Assembly: GCA_025935235.1 (NCBI GenBank)
Contig: JAICVT010000006.1
Span: forward strand, 1-26,721
Length of the DNA stretch: 26,721 nucleotides
Source of the DNA: Ktedonobacterales bacterium
GTDB lineage: Bacteria > Chloroflexota > Ktedonobacteria > Ktedonobacterales > JADMIN01
Direction: 5' to 3'
Notes under the pieces: generated by a model
Told to the model about the DNA's origin: nothing
What the model saw: the letters and a program-made list of their open reading frames with translations, nothing else
The model's database searches: none
Program-made: the position numbers and the translations under genes
In this document: positions 6,255 through 15,586 of the stretch, piece after piece
How the letters are laid out: the number at the start of each line of letters is the position of its first letter
Numbering within the stretch: the stretch's first letter is position 1

Positions 6255-9200
6255 ATGGGTAACGCAGGGGGTGGACTCGTCTGCTCGCGGTGCGGCTGGG
6301 TGAATGCGCTGGGCGCGCGGTACTGCGCGCACTGCGGCGAACCAGTGGATCCGGCGGTGGTCGCGGAATTGCAGCGGCTCTACACGCTGCTGACCGAACT
6401 GGATATGCAGGTCGCGGCGGGTCTGGGCAACGCCTCGGTGCAATCGCTGCGCGACACGATTCGCGCGCGCTACCTCGCGCAGCGCGCCCCGCAACCCGGA
6501 GCGGCGGCGATCGGGGCGCCCGCGCCCGCCACGGTTCCATTGAGCCAGCCCGCCGCCGCTGGAGTCGCGGCTCCCGCAAGCCCGGTCGCGCCGGTCGCGC
6601 CGACTCCAGCTCCAACTCCAGCTCGCGCGGCGGCGGTGGTCGCGGCGCCACAGCCACACGGCCCGGTCTTCTCGTGGCGCGCGTTCATCGCCGAGCAGGC
6701 CATCGCCGTGATGGCGTATCTGGGCGGCTTCCTGCTGCTGATCGCCACACTGACCTTCGAGGTTGGCGGCTGGCAGGCGCTGCCAGATGGTGTGAAGCTG
6801 GCGGGCGTGGTGGCCGTCTATATCCTCTTTGGCGCGCTGGGCGCCGCGCTGCGCCGCTCGACCAGCCTGCGCACCGTCGGGCGCGTCTACCTGGGCGTCT
6901 TCGCGTTGATGACGCCGCTGGCCGCGCTGGCGGTCTATCGCTTCGAGCTACAGGCGCGCGGCTTCCCGATCTCCGGCACGATCTGCCTGGCGGCGGCCTA
7001 TGCGGCCGTGGTCTACATCTCGCTGGCGGCGCGCACCCGCTTCGTGACGTATGCCTATCTCGGCTGGGCGGCGCTGCTGCTCGCGGCGCTGGCCATTCCG
7101 CCGTGGGCCGGGCTGATCGTCTCGTGGTGGATCCCGGTGATCAATCTGGTGGCGCTGGCGCTGCTGGCGCTCCACTTCTTGCGGCGGCGCACTCCCGCCT
7201 CCGCCGCGCTGGAGACGCTGGAGCCGTCGGCGACGCAATTCAGCGCGGGCGCGGGGATGCTCGGCATCGTGGCGACCATCGCGCTGAGCATGCAGGTCGC
7301 GGGCGGCGCGTTCACCAGCGGAGCCAGCGACGAGGGGCGCGCGGCGTTCGCGCTGGCCGCCTGTGCGCTGACGGCGCTGCTGGCGGCGTGGGGACGCGCG
7401 GCGCCGCACACTCGCTTCTTCGCCGACGCGCAGATCATCGGCGGGATTGACTGGGCGACGGCGGCGTCCGCGCCGCTGGCGGCTGTGGCGGTTGCGGTCT
7501 GGCTGCACGCCTCGCTGGGCGGCGTCTCCTACACACTGACGGGCGTGGCGCTGGCCGAGGGGCTGGCGGCGGAGGCGCTGCGCAGGCGGGCGCCCGCGCG
7601 CGAGGGGTTGCGCATCGGCGTGCAGATATTGGCCGCTGCGCTGGTCGTTGTCGCGGCGATCCTGACCAACCAGGAGCCGCTGCCCAATGCGCCGCTGCTG
7701 CTGGCCAGCGCGGCGGCGGTGGCGCTCGGGCTGGCGTTCGCGCTGCGCGGCGGGCGGCGGGCGGCGTTCCCCTGGGGCGCGTTCGCGGGCGTCTTCTTGC
7801 TGATTGGCGCGGGCGCGGTCTTCAACGCCGCCATTCCAGCCGACCTGCTGAGCGCCAGAGGCGATCGCTTCCCCGATGCGTTGACGCAGTTCCCGTCGCT
7901 GTTCGCGCTGCTGGCGCTGGCGCTCTCCGCGCTGGGGCTGGGGCTGCGCCGCTTGCCGGTCGTCTCGCAGGCGCGGCGGCTGCGTAGCCCGACGCAAGTG
8001 ACGGCGCTGCTCGGCGCGATTATCGCCTCGATCTCCCTGACCGGAGGCCACACGCGCATCTATAGCGCCGTCATCCTGTGTGCCTTTGCGCTGCTGGCGC
8101 TGGCGGTGACGCGCATTGAGCGCCAACCGTTCCTGGGGGGCGCTTGTGCGGCGATCTTTGGCGCGGTCGGCGCGCTGGTCTTTGTCATCACCAACCACGA
8201 TGGCGCGGCGGTAGTGGCGCTGCCCATCGCACTGGCGATCCTGACCGTCATCGCGGGGCGCTGGATGGGGCGCGGCTACAGCGCCGCGATCTACGTCGCG
8301 ACGCTCTTCGCAACCTTCTTCGGCTTCTTGCAGCTGGCCACCGACCCGGCTGAGACGACCGCGGGGCTGGCGCTGCTGGGGCTGGGCATTGGCGGCTGGA
8401 TGACGCTGACGGTGGCGCTGGCGCTGGTGGTAGACGCGCTGACCACGCCGCCCTCGCCCGCCGACTGGCTGGCCCCCGTCACACCCCAACCCGTCGCGCC
8501 TCTACCCTTGGAAGGCCCGATCACGCCGACCGCGCCCGGCGTGCCGGTCAATCGAGTCCACCGCGCCCAGCCAGCGCAGCCGAGCGTGGATATGGCGCCG
8601 ATCTGGATGCTGGCGCCCGCAGGCGCGGCGCTCTTGAGCGTGGTGGATGCGCGCGCGCTCTGGCCGGTGGTGGCGCTGACACTCGCGCTGGCCGGGGCGG
8701 GCGCGCTGCTGCGGCGGCTGCGCGGCGCCTATTGGGAGCCAGCCTGGCATGGCGCGGCGCTGGTGGCCTCGCTGGTGGCGCTCATTCATGCCATGCGCGA
8801 TGACCAGCACGCGGCGATTCTGACGCTCAGCCTGGCGCTGCTCTTCGCGCTGGTGGCCTACCTGATCGCCTGGCAAGAGCGCCTGCCGTGGCTGAGCCTG
8901 GCCATCGCGCCGTATGCGCTGGTGGCGCTGGGGATGGCGGACGCGCTGCCCCTGTCAGCCAATCAGATCCTGGCGGCGACCTTCGCCATCGCGCTGGGCC
9001 TCACGCTGGGCGGCATGGCGGCGCGGCTGTGGCTGGGGCGCGCCTGGGCGCTAGCGCCCTATGGCGTGGCAGTGGTTGGCGCGTACCTCACCGCCGCGCG
9101 CGTCGAGCCATATCCAGCGGCGGCGGGTCTGCTAGAGGCCATCCTGCTGATCTTCGCGGCGTTGGCCTTTGTCGCCGCCCTGCTGGAGCGCTCACCCTGG

Positions 9201-10409
9201 GCGGCGCTGGCGCCTGCCATCTTCGCCATCGCGGCGGCGGTGGTCCAGCCCGATGGCCACGCGCTGCTGCCGCTGGCGCTGGCTTTCGCCGCCGCCTCGT
9301 TCGCCGTCTCGCGCACACGCGGGGGCGCCTGGGCGCTGCCGCTCTATGGCGCAACGCTCATCACGGCGATCACGGCGGCCTGGCAAGCGCGCAACGCGGC
9401 GGGCGGATTCGAGGTCGTCGCGCTGGTCGCGCTGGCGCTGGCAGCGTGGCTGCTGGCCGCGCTGGAGTCGCGCCCCGACGCGCTGCTGGTGACCTATACC
9501 TTCGCGGCGCTGGCCGTCTCGGCGGCGGCGCGCGCCTTTGGCTGGGAGGCGTGGCAGGCGACGTTGGCCTTCGCCGCGCTGGCGTGGATCTTCGATCTGT
9601 CGCGGCTGGGCTGGGCGCGTATCCCGTGGCTGCGCGAGCGCGAGACGTTCTGGCTGCCGGGGCTGGGAGGCGCATCGGCGGCTGAGCGCGCCGCGTGGAG
9701 CGATCCACGGCGGGCTGGGCAGCGCATTGCGCGGGGCGCGGCGGCGCTGCTGGCGGTGGGCGCGGTGGTCGGTGGCTGGTTCGCGCCGCAGTCCTTCGCC
9801 ACCCAGACTCCCCAAACCCAGGCGGTGAGCGTGGCGCTGCTCTCGCTGGCGGCGCTGCTGGCGGCCTTCGGCTGGGGCGCACGGGGCTGGCGTCCGGCGC
9901 TCTATCTGGCGGGCGAGGCGCTGGCGCTCTTCGTCTCGTGGGAGCTGCGCTGGCTGGGCGCCGATAATCTTCAGGCGTGGATCATCGCGCCAGGCAGCGC
10001 ACAACTCATCATTGGCGCGCTGCTGCCCGCCGATGAGCGGCTGCGTCCGCCCGCGTGGGCCGCGCAGACCTTCTCCATCGCGGGCGCGCTGATCCTGACG
10101 CTGCCGACGCTGGGCCAATCCATCACCGAGCCGACGGATTGGCAGTGGCGCTATGCGCTGCTGCTGGCAGTGGAGGCGCTGGCGCTGACGCTGCTGGCCG
10201 TGGGGCTGCGCAATCGCATCCTGGCGCTGACCGGCTCGGCTTTCGTTGGCGTGGCCGCCATCCGTGGGGCGATCATCGCGGTGCAGCAGAATCTGCCCGT
10301 GCCGATCGTGATCGCCGTCTTCGCGCTGGCGCTGATGGGGCTGGCGACCTGGCTCAGCCTGAGCGCGCGCCGCGCCGCCCGCGCGCCCACCACCCCCACC
10401 GCGCCCTAG
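6255..10409 (+). CDS. Giant zinc-ribbon multi-pass membrane protein (SCO7613 C-terminal-like)
   Basis: 1384 residues. ATG 6255 has GGAGGGGAG upstream. One zinc ribbon sits at the N-terminus (C10/C13 and C24/C27, CSRCGWVNALGARYCAHCG). A Pro/Ala-rich linker follows (about 75-130), after which almost the whole chain is hydrophobic segments of 18-22 residues, probably more than 30 membrane helices. A hydrophilic Pro-rich loop lies near residues 730-775. The layout matches large actinobacterial and chloroflexal proteins annotated as SCO7613 C-terminal domain-containing membrane proteins, related to DUF2157. Their function is not known. Extreme Ala/Leu and GC bias creates long antisense frames, which are shadows. 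A G-rich hairpin follows the stop. Confidence 0.88.
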   Translation: MGNAGGGLVCSRCGWVNALGARYCAHCGEPVDPAVVAELQRLYTLLTELDMQVAAGLGNASVQSLRDTIRARYLAQRAPQPGAAAIGAPAPATVPLSQPAAAGVAAPASPVAPVAPTPAPTPARAAAVVAAPQPHGPVFSWRAFIAEQAIAVMAYLGGFLLLIATLTFEVGGWQALPDGVKLAGVVAVYILFGALGAALRRSTSLRTVGRVYLGVFALMTPLAALAVYRFELQARGFPISGTICLAAAYAAVVYISLAARTRFVTYAYLGWAALLLAALAIPPWAGLIVSWWIPVINLVALALLALHFLRRRTPASAALETLEPSATQFSAGAGMLGIVATIALSMQVAGGAFTSGASDEGRAAFALAACALTALLAAWGRAAPHTRFFADAQIIGGIDWATAASAPLAAVAVAVWLHASLGGVSYTLTGVALAEGLAAEALRRRAPAREGLRIGVQILAAALVVVAAILTNQEPLPNAPLLLASAAAVALGLAFALRGGRRAAFPWGAFAGVFLLIGAGAVFNAAIPADLLSARGDRFPDALTQFPSLFALLALALSALGLGLRRLPVVSQARRLRSPTQVTALLGAIIASISLTGGHTRIYSAVILCAFALLALAVTRIERQPFLGGACAAIFGAVGALVFVITNHDGAAVVALPIALAILTVIAGRWMGRGYSAAIYVATLFATFFGFLQLATDPAETTAGLALLGLGIGGWMTLTVALALVVDALTTPPSPADWLAPVTPQPVAPLPLEGPITPTAPGVPVNRVHRAQPAQPSVDMAPIWMLAPAGAALLSVVDARALWPVVALTLALAGAGALLRRLRGAYWEPAWHGAALVASLVALIHAMRDDQHAAILTLSLALLFALVAYLIAWQERLPWLSLAIAPYALVALGMADALPLSANQILAATFAIALGLTLGGMAARLWLGRAWALAPYGVAVVGAYLTAARVEPYPAAAGLLEAILLIFAALAFVAALLERSPWAALAPAIFAIAAAVVQPDGHALLPLALAFAAASFAVSRTRGGAWALPLYGATLITAITAAWQARNAAGGFEVVALVALALAAWLLAALESRPDALLVTYTFAALAVSAAARAFGWEAWQATLAFAALAWIFDLSRLGWARIPWLRERETFWLPGLGGASAAERAAWSDPRRAGQRIARGAAALLAVGAVVGGWFAPQSFATQTPQTQAVSVALLSLAALLAAFGWGARGWRPALYLAGEALALFVSWELRWLGADNLQAWIIAPGSAQLIIGALLPADERLRPPAWAAQTFSIAGALILTLPTLGQSITEPTDWQWRYALLLAVEALALTLLAVGLRNRILALTGSAFVGVAAIRGAIIAVQQNLPVPIVIAVFALALMGLATWLSLSARRAARAPTTPTAP

Positions 10410-10444
10410 CCCCCCAATCCCCTTTGTCATCGGCTAGCGCCCGT

Positions 10445-10490
10445 AGCTCCCCTCTCCCGCAGAGCGGGGGAGGGGTTGGGGGTGGGGGCT
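10445..10490. repeat. G-rich palindromic intergenic repeat, copy 1
   Basis: A 12-bp stem with one G-U pair (10449-10460 with 10464-10475, loop AGA), followed by TTGGGGGTGGGGG. Related copies lie at 14544-14580, 16542-16590, 21446-21488, 24325-24365 and 24421-24462. This copy may end transcription of the preceding gene. Confidence 0.75.
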
Positions 10491-10546
10491 TGCGCCATTG
10501 CATTTCGCCCGCCGCCAGCCGCACAATACCCCAGGACGGCGGTGAC

Positions 10547-10652
10547 TGATACCAAATCTGTCTGGGTAGTTGTCATCTCGTGAACAGCGCCCCGACTTCA
10601 AGCGCCGTTTTCCCATGAGCACATGAGAACTACCCACGCGAACCTGGTATCA
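10547..10652. repeat. MITE-like long inverted repeat
   Basis: The left arm starts TGATACCA at 10547 and the right arm ends TGGTATCA at 10652. Aligned inward they share 8 bases, then 3 of 9, then GGGTAGTT exactly, then most of TCATCTCGTG/CACATGAGA. The arms are about 30 bp around a loop of some 35 bases, with no coding frame. No flanking duplication is clear. It sits directly upstream of the hydrolase gene and may be a non-autonomous element or carry that gene's 5' leader. Confidence 0.6.
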
Positions 10653-10680
10653 CTTGCAATCAGCGAAAAAGGAGGCGAGC

Positions 10681-11394
10681 GTGGCGACATTTGTGCTAGT
10701 GCATGGCGCATGGCATGGGGGCTGGTGCTGGCAGAAGCTCGTCCCCTTCCTGGAAGCTGCGGGCCATGCGGTGTATGCCCCCACCCTCACGGGCCTGGCT
10801 GAGCGTGCCTCCGAGCTTTCGCCTGATGTCGGACTAGACACCCATATCCAGGATATCGTCGGCTTGCTGGTGAACCAGGATTTGCATGGGGTCGTCCTGG
10901 TGGGTCACAGTTATGGCGGCATGGTCATCACCGGCGTGGTTGATCAGGCGCCCGAGCGCATTGCGCATCTGGTCTATCTCGATACCTTTGTGCCACGCGA
11001 TGGTGAAGCGATGGTTGATGTCTCGCCGATTGTCATCTGGCTGCTCCGCAAGCAAGCCCAGGGTGATGGTTGGAGACTCGCTTCTCGCGGCGACTATGGG
11101 GTAACGACGGAGCCAGATCGCAGCTGGGTGCTCTCGAAGGTGACGCCACAGCCCCTCAAGACACTGGAGCAACCGCTTCATCTGAAGAATCCCGCCATCG
11201 TGTCAACGAAACCCCGGACGCACATTGACTGCACGAGCAGCGGCTTCGTCTTCTCGCTCCTGCGACACCTCCTGGCGCCAAGAGCGCTTCCTCCCAGGGA
11301 GGCAGGGTGGCGTCTGCGAACGTTGCCAACGGGCCACGATGCGATGATTACGGCGCCACGAGAACTGGCGGATCTCCTTCCGGAAGTTGTTTGA
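10681..11394 (+). CDS. Alpha/beta-fold hydrolase (esterase-like)
   Basis: 237 residues from GTG 10681, chosen because AGGAGG (10670-10675) lies five bases upstream. The fold begins FVLVHGAWHGGWCW with the oxyanion HGA motif near residue 8. The nucleophile is S77 in GHSYGG and the likely catalytic His is H219 in TGHDAM. The pattern matches the PF12697-type group that contains plant methylesterases and hydroxynitrile lyases, as well as bacterial EstC-like esterases; typical length is about 235-260. It is probably cytoplasmic, since no signal peptide is seen. The substrate cannot be told. The MITE-like repeat ends 28 bases upstream, so the promoter may lie within it. Confidence 0.88.
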   Translation: MATFVLVHGAWHGGWCWQKLVPFLEAAGHAVYAPTLTGLAERASELSPDVGLDTHIQDIVGLLVNQDLHGVVLVGHSYGGMVITGVVDQAPERIAHLVYLDTFVPRDGEAMVDVSPIVIWLLRKQAQGDGWRLASRGDYGVTTEPDRSWVLSKVTPQPLKTLEQPLHLKNPAIVSTKPRTHIDCTSSGFVFSLLRHLLAPRALPPREAGWRLRTLPTGHDAMITAPRELADLLPEVV

Positions 11395-11522
11395 CAAAGG
11401 ACTGCCAGGCGCTATCCGTGTGTCTCAAGCACGGGCGTCCATGAGCGATTGACAACAACCCAGGCAACCGTAGTATGGGGCGTCTATCGCGGAGTCCACG
11501 CGGCGGAAGGGAGCGCGCTGGC

Positions 11523-12818
11523 ATGAGCGCGGCAATCCACCAACCACGAGCATCCACGTTTCGCGCGCTGCGCTCGTCGCGCTTCGCCTGGGTGTGGAGC
11601 GGGCAGACGATCTCGCGGCTGGGCGATGGCGCGTACATGACGGCGCTCGCGTGGGCCGCCCTCCAGATCACTGGCAGCGCCACAGCGGTCGGCGCGCTGC
11701 TGATCGCCTCGGCCATCCCCGGTCTCGTCTTCATCCTGATCGGCGGGGTGGCAGCCGACCGCTACTCGCGCCGCCGCATCATGCTGCTCTCCGACGCCGG
11801 GCGCGCGCTGACGCTGGCGATCATCGCCGCGCTGGGCATGGCGCACATCCTCCAGCTCTGGCATCTGATGGTGATGGCGGTCATCTTCGGCTTCGTGCGC
11901 GGCTTCTTCACGCCCGCATATCAGGCCGTCATCCCAGAGCTGGTGGAGGAGGAGGCGCTTGCCTCGGCTAACGGCCTGACTGGCATCAGCCAGACCATCG
12001 GCGGGCTGATCGGCCCATCGCTGGCGGCGGGGCTGATCACCGTCTCCTCGGCCAACGCCGCCTTTGCCTTCGACGCCGCCAGCTTCGTCGTCGCAGCGCT
12101 GTGCGTGCTGCCCGCTGGCGCGCTCGACAGCCCTGCCGCGACCGCGCCCGTTGAGGCGGACAGCGCAGAGACGAGCGGCCAGCCGCCGCGCCCGCGCGGG
12201 CTGCGCGGCGTGCTGGCCGAGAGCCGCGATGGGCTGACCTACATCCTCGGCTCTGGCTGGCTCATCAGCACCATCGTGCTGCCGCTCTTCGCCAATCCGC
12301 TGCTGGTGGCGTCGTCGCCCGTCGCGCTGCCCAAGCTGATCCAGGCGGTCTGGCGGCAGGGCGCGTGGCTCTATGGGCTGGATGGCAGCGTCTTCGCGGT
12401 TGGCTCGCTGCTGGGGCTGCTGGTCTTCAGCCGCGTGCGGCCCAAGCGGCGCGGCGTGGCCTGCTTTGTGATGGGCGCCATCGCGGGCGTGGCGATGCTG
12501 GGCTTCGCGCTGCCCGTCACGCGGCCGCTGGAGCCTGCGCTGGTCGCTGGGGTGGCGCTGGTGACGGGCTTCACGCTCAACAGCTTCAACCTGATCTGGT
12601 TGACGACGGTGCAAGAGCTGGTGCCGCGCGACAAGCTGGGGCGCGTCTTCTCGATTGACGCGCTTGGCTCGCTGGCGCTGATTCCGGTGGGCTATGCGGT
12701 GGCGGGCGTACTCTCCGACCAGTTCTCGCCGATCTGGGTCTTCGTCATCGCGGGCGCGCTCGAGATCACAACCTCGCTGATCGGCCTCTCGATCCGCGCC
12801 GTGCGCGACCTGCGGTGA
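11523..12818 (+). CDS. MFS transporter, EntS/MFS_3-like
   Basis: 431 residues from ATG 11523; GGAAGGGAG lies upstream. About 12 membrane helices are visible in two blocks separated by a polar loop near residues 195-225. The N-terminal FRALRSSRFAWVWSGQTISRLGDGAY and the loop AADRYSRRRIMLLSD (the G-x3-D-R-x-G/S-R-R signature between helices 2 and 3) are typical of PF05977, the EntS-type export family. These proton-driven carriers export small molecules such as siderophores or macrolides. The substrate is unknown. The gene is separate from the hydrolase (128-base gap) and ends before a double hairpin shared with the convergent small membrane gene. Confidence 0.9.
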   Translation: MSAAIHQPRASTFRALRSSRFAWVWSGQTISRLGDGAYMTALAWAALQITGSATAVGALLIASAIPGLVFILIGGVAADRYSRRRIMLLSDAGRALTLAIIAALGMAHILQLWHLMVMAVIFGFVRGFFTPAYQAVIPELVEEEALASANGLTGISQTIGGLIGPSLAAGLITVSSANAAFAFDAASFVVAALCVLPAGALDSPAATAPVEADSAETSGQPPRPRGLRGVLAESRDGLTYILGSGWLISTIVLPLFANPLLVASSPVALPKLIQAVWRQGAWLYGLDGSVFAVGSLLGLLVFSRVRPKRRGVACFVMGAIAGVAMLGFALPVTRPLEPALVAGVALVTGFTLNSFNLIWLTTVQELVPRDKLGRVFSIDALGSLALIPVGYAVAGVLSDQFSPIWVFVIAGALEITTSLIGLSIRAVRDLR

Positions 12819-12900
12819 TGGCGGGGTCGCGGCTGGCGCTGGGGTCGCAGCCATCAATGGCCGACGCACGGCGCGACGGAGCATGAATGCCCCTTTTGCA

Positions 12901-12944
12901 GGCCTTTCAAGGCCACCTCTGCGTACTCCGGCCTGTTAAGGCCG
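12901..12944. terminator. Twin small hairpins between convergent genes
   Basis: Two palindromes with the same GGCCT/AGGCC arms lie at 12901-12914 (loop TTCA) and 12929-12944 (loop GTTA). They fall between the rightward MFS gene and the stop of the leftward 159-aa gene, and the second overlaps that stop. They probably act as a bidirectional terminator. Confidence 0.5.
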
Positions 12945-13415
12945 AGAGCTTGCCTGCGCCGCGCCCGCGCGCCAGTCTTGCCAGAACTTGACCACGCCCA
13001 GGATGGCGACGATCATCACGAGCAGCGTCGCGGGCAGCAGGAAAAAGCCAGCGCCCCCCAGCGCGGGGACAACGATGCCCAGCAGCAACAGCGCGCACGT
13101 CACCAGCAACCCAAAGGCGGTATTGCGGTTCTCAGGGCTGATGGCGCGCGCCTGCCAGACCGCGCCCACCGTCGCGCCGATGAAGAGCACACCGGGGAAA
13201 GCCAGCACAATCAGGCCGCGCGCCGCCGCCGTCGCATCCACCGGCTGGCAGAGCAGCTTGCCCACCTGCATGCCATAGCACGTCTCATGTTCCGAGAGCG
13301 CCATGAAGAGCAGGTAGGCCGAGGTCAGCGCGGCCAGGCCAAGCGCCACATAGGCCAGAATACGCTCGGCGTCGCCGATGCGGCGCACGCGGGTCGCGGG
13401 TGCGGTCTCAGACAT
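12936..13415 (-). CDS. Small four-helix membrane protein, unknown
   Basis: 159 residues from ATG 13415, preceded by AGGGAG about 11 bases upstream; a longer frame to 13445 has no such site. Four hydrophobic segments are visible, at about 20-40, 64-84, 99-120 and 123-142. The loop between helices 1 and 2 has two cysteines (HETCYGMQVGKLLCQP) and would lie outside the membrane if the N-terminus is inside. I recognise no family. It stands alone, convergent with the MFS gene. Confidence 0.7.
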   Translation of the reverse strand: MSETAPATRVRRIGDAERILAYVALGLAALTSAYLLFMALSEHETCYGMQVGKLLCQPVDATAAARGLIVLAFPGVLFIGATVGAVWQARAISPENRNTAFGLLVTCALLLLGIVVPALGGAGFFLLPATLLVMIVAILGVVKFWQDWRAGAAQASSRP

Positions 13416-13901
13416 CCAGGATGATCTCCCTGTGAATCGAAGCAAACCAAGGTAAGCCGCTGAGGGCTGAATCCGTCTCGTCTACCTGACACCATACCGC
13501 ATCTGGCGCGCTCCATCCAGGCGCGCGGAAGGATAGCTGGCGCGACGGCTCGTTCCCGGCTTACCACACGCGCTCCACAGACGCGCTCAACATAAATGCG
13601 GATACGTGAAGCGCTGAGTGCTATGGTATGCTCCTGCTTGTGTGGCCGCATGCGGAGCGACTCTGTCACGGCGCGAAGTATTCTGCGCCGCCCCTCGACG
13701 CCAGAAGATGGCGTTCGCCAATGTTCACCGATATCCGTTCGTGTGTACTGCCTCCACTGGAGCAGATGGTGTAGCAGGCGCGGCGCGCTCCACCCATCGC
13801 CGGAGCGCGCCAGTTGGGCGAAGTTCTCGCTGCTTCCCCTCCTCGTGCGGAGCGTCCCAGGTACAGGTACGTGCGTGTGAAGAAGAACAGGAGGCCAACT
13901 C
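13416..13901. other. Intergenic region before the DUF1326 gene
   Basis: About 490 bases with no convincing gene: open frames on both strands have Arg/Ser/Cys-rich, non-protein-like composition. It is expected to hold the promoters of the flanking divergent genes. I see no clear terminator, repeat or RNA gene. Confidence 0.45.
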
Positions 13902-14534
13902 ATGGCCACTGCGGCGCAAACCTGGCGTATCTCTGGCGACTACTTTGAGAATTGCAACTGCGATGTCGTGTGTCCCTGCCTGATTTCCCCGCTGCCGCTG
14001 ATGACCGCGATGCCAACGCAGGGCGCCTGTGAGGTGATGCTTGGCTTCCATGTCAATCAGGGCAGCTTTGGTGATGTCACCCTGGACGATTTGAACGTTG
14101 CGCTGCTGCTGCGCACGCCGGGACCGATGGCCGAGGGCAACGCCTCGGTGGCCGCCTACATTGACGAGCGGGCCGATGACCGCCAGCGACAGGCGCTCCA
14201 GGCGATCTTCACGGGCGCGGTCGGCGGGCCGATGGGCCTGCTGGCGCCGCTGGTGACACAAGTGCTGGGCGTCTCCTTCGCGCCGATCAGCTTCAGCAAA
14301 GATGGCCCACGTCGCATGATGGTCGTCGAGGGCAAGGGCAGGATCGCCGTACACGGCCTGCCCAGCGCCACGCCTGACGACGCGCCGTGGATCGCCAACG
14401 TCCATCCGTTCAATCCCGCAGGCCTTGCGCTGGCGGTCGGCGACGCGGGTAGCGGCTGGGCCGACTACGGTATGCGCTGGGACAATGCTGGCAAGAACGG
14501 CCACTACGCGCCCATCCAGTGGTCCAACGCCTGA
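13902..14534 (+). CDS. DUF1326 domain protein, likely metal-binding
   Basis: 210 residues; AGGAGG lies eight bases before ATG 13902. The N-terminal motif WRISGDYFENCNCDVVCPC carries four close cysteines (C18, C20, C24, C26) and is the hallmark of PF07040 (DUF1326). The rest is a mixed alpha/beta domain ending in WANAGKN-like WDNAGKNGHYAPIQW. No signal peptide is visible. The family is regularly encoded next to DUF2182 membrane proteins, as here (the next gene starts 96 bases downstream). The cysteine cluster suggests copper or another thiophilic metal. This function is inferred; the family lacks a settled role. Confidence 0.92.
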   Translation: MATAAQTWRISGDYFENCNCDVVCPCLISPLPLMTAMPTQGACEVMLGFHVNQGSFGDVTLDDLNVALLLRTPGPMAEGNASVAAYIDERADDRQRQALQAIFTGAVGGPMGLLAPLVTQVLGVSFAPISFSKDGPRRMMVVEGKGRIAVHGLPSATPDDAPWIANVHPFNPAGLALAVGDAGSGWADYGMRWDNAGKNGHYAPIQWSNA

Positions 14535-14543
14535 GCGACCTCA

Positions 14544-14580
14544 CCTCCCAACTCCCTCGCCCACCTGGCGAGGGGGACTA
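14544..14580. repeat. Palindromic intergenic repeat, copy 2 (divergent)
   Basis: The stem CCCTCGCC/GGCGAGGG (14554-14561 with 14567-14574) is preceded by CCTCACCTCCCAA. This has the same layout as the other G-rich repeats, in the opposite orientation. It lies inside the DUF1326-DUF2182 pair and could lower expression of the second gene. Confidence 0.6.
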
Positions 14581-14630
14581 CGGATTGCTCGCCCCGGCGG
14601 TGACGCTGGCGCGCAGTAGAGGAGGCGGCG

Positions 14631-15398
14631 ATGCTCAACCCCTATGGGGCAATGCCTGTGCGCGAGCGCAACCTAATTCTGCTGGCGCTGGTGGGGCTGT
14701 CGGCGGCCGCCTGGGCCGTTGTGTTCTGGCAGGCGCAGAGCATGTCTGGCGCGATGGGGCTGACGATGGGACTGGGCGTGGCGCTGTTCCTGGGCATCTG
14801 GATCACCATGATGGTCGCCATGATGTTCCCGTCGGCGGCGCCAATGATCCTGATGTTCGGCGCCATCGCGGCAGGCAAGCGACGCCAGGGACAGGCCGCC
14901 GCGCCTACGGCGGTCTTCGTCGGCGGCTATCTGCTCATCTGGACGGCGTTCGGCGCACTGGCCTACCTGCTGGCCAGCGGCGCCGATCTGCTGGCCAGTC
15001 GCTCGCCCTGGCTGTTGGCGAATGGCGCGCGCATCGGCGGCGTGGCGCTGGTGGGGGCTGGCCTCTATCAGTTGACGCCGCTCAAGCGTGTCTGCCTGAC
15101 GCAATGCCGCACGCCGATGCAGTTCGTGCTCGGCTCCTGGCGCGACGGCGCATGGGGCGCGCTGCGCATGGGCATGGAGCATGGCGCGTTCTGCCTGGGC
15201 TGCTGCTGGTGGCTGATGCTGATCCTCTTTCCGCTGGGCATGATGAACGTGGTGGCGATGGGGTTGCTGACGGCGCTGATCTTCGCTGAGAAGGTTCTGC
15301 CGGTGGGCCGATGGATCAGTGGGCTGGCCGCCGCAGGGTTGATCGTCTACGGCGCGGTGGTCATCGCGGCGCCAATGGCTCTGCCCGCGCTGATGTAA
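14631..15398 (+). CDS. DUF2182 predicted metal-binding membrane protein
   Basis: 255 residues; AGAGGAGG lies six bases before ATG 14631. About seven membrane helices are visible. Signature motifs of PF09948 are present: the Met-rich MMVAMMFPSAAPM (60-72), the CLTQCRTP segment (C155, C159), and GMEHGAFCLGCCWWLM (H184, C188, C191, C192). Met, Cys and His inside and beside membrane helices fit metal, probably copper, binding or transfer. It follows the DUF1326 gene on the same strand, as in many other genomes. The pair most likely acts together at the membrane; direct evidence for the reaction is absent. Confidence 0.92.
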   Translation: MLNPYGAMPVRERNLILLALVGLSAAAWAVVFWQAQSMSGAMGLTMGLGVALFLGIWITMMVAMMFPSAAPMILMFGAIAAGKRRQGQAAAPTAVFVGGYLLIWTAFGALAYLLASGADLLASRSPWLLANGARIGGVALVGAGLYQLTPLKRVCLTQCRTPMQFVLGSWRDGAWGALRMGMEHGAFCLGCCWWLMLILFPLGMMNVVAMGLLTALIFAEKVLPVGRWISGLAAAGLIVYGAVVIAAPMALPALM

Positions 15399-15586
15399 GT
15401 GGCGCTATCTCACGTCAACTGCGCCGCACATCCCCAGAATGTAGTGAATCCAACGCCTGGTGACCATGCTACGCTGCGGGAATCGAGGGTAAATTGCGGA
15501 CATATGCCTGCTAGACCCTCTCGGGCTGACGTGCCTCTACTCCCGATACCATCATGTGTAAATGCGACAGGTGAGGTGAGTACCCT

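Noticed and set aside
5968..6303. 111-aa frame before the giant membrane gene
   Set aside because: No ribosome binding site, Arg/Ala-rich composition, and it overlaps the well-supported start at 6255.
6948..8489. 513-aa frame on the minus strand
   Set aside because: Antisense shadow of the 1384-aa membrane gene: Gln/Arg-rich, non-protein-like, caused by GC-biased third positions. The same holds for 9192-10430 and 11484-12884.
13596..13983. Two overlapping frames before the DUF1326 gene
   Set aside because: Cys/Arg/Ser-rich composition without domains or start signals; one runs out of frame into the DUF1326 gene.
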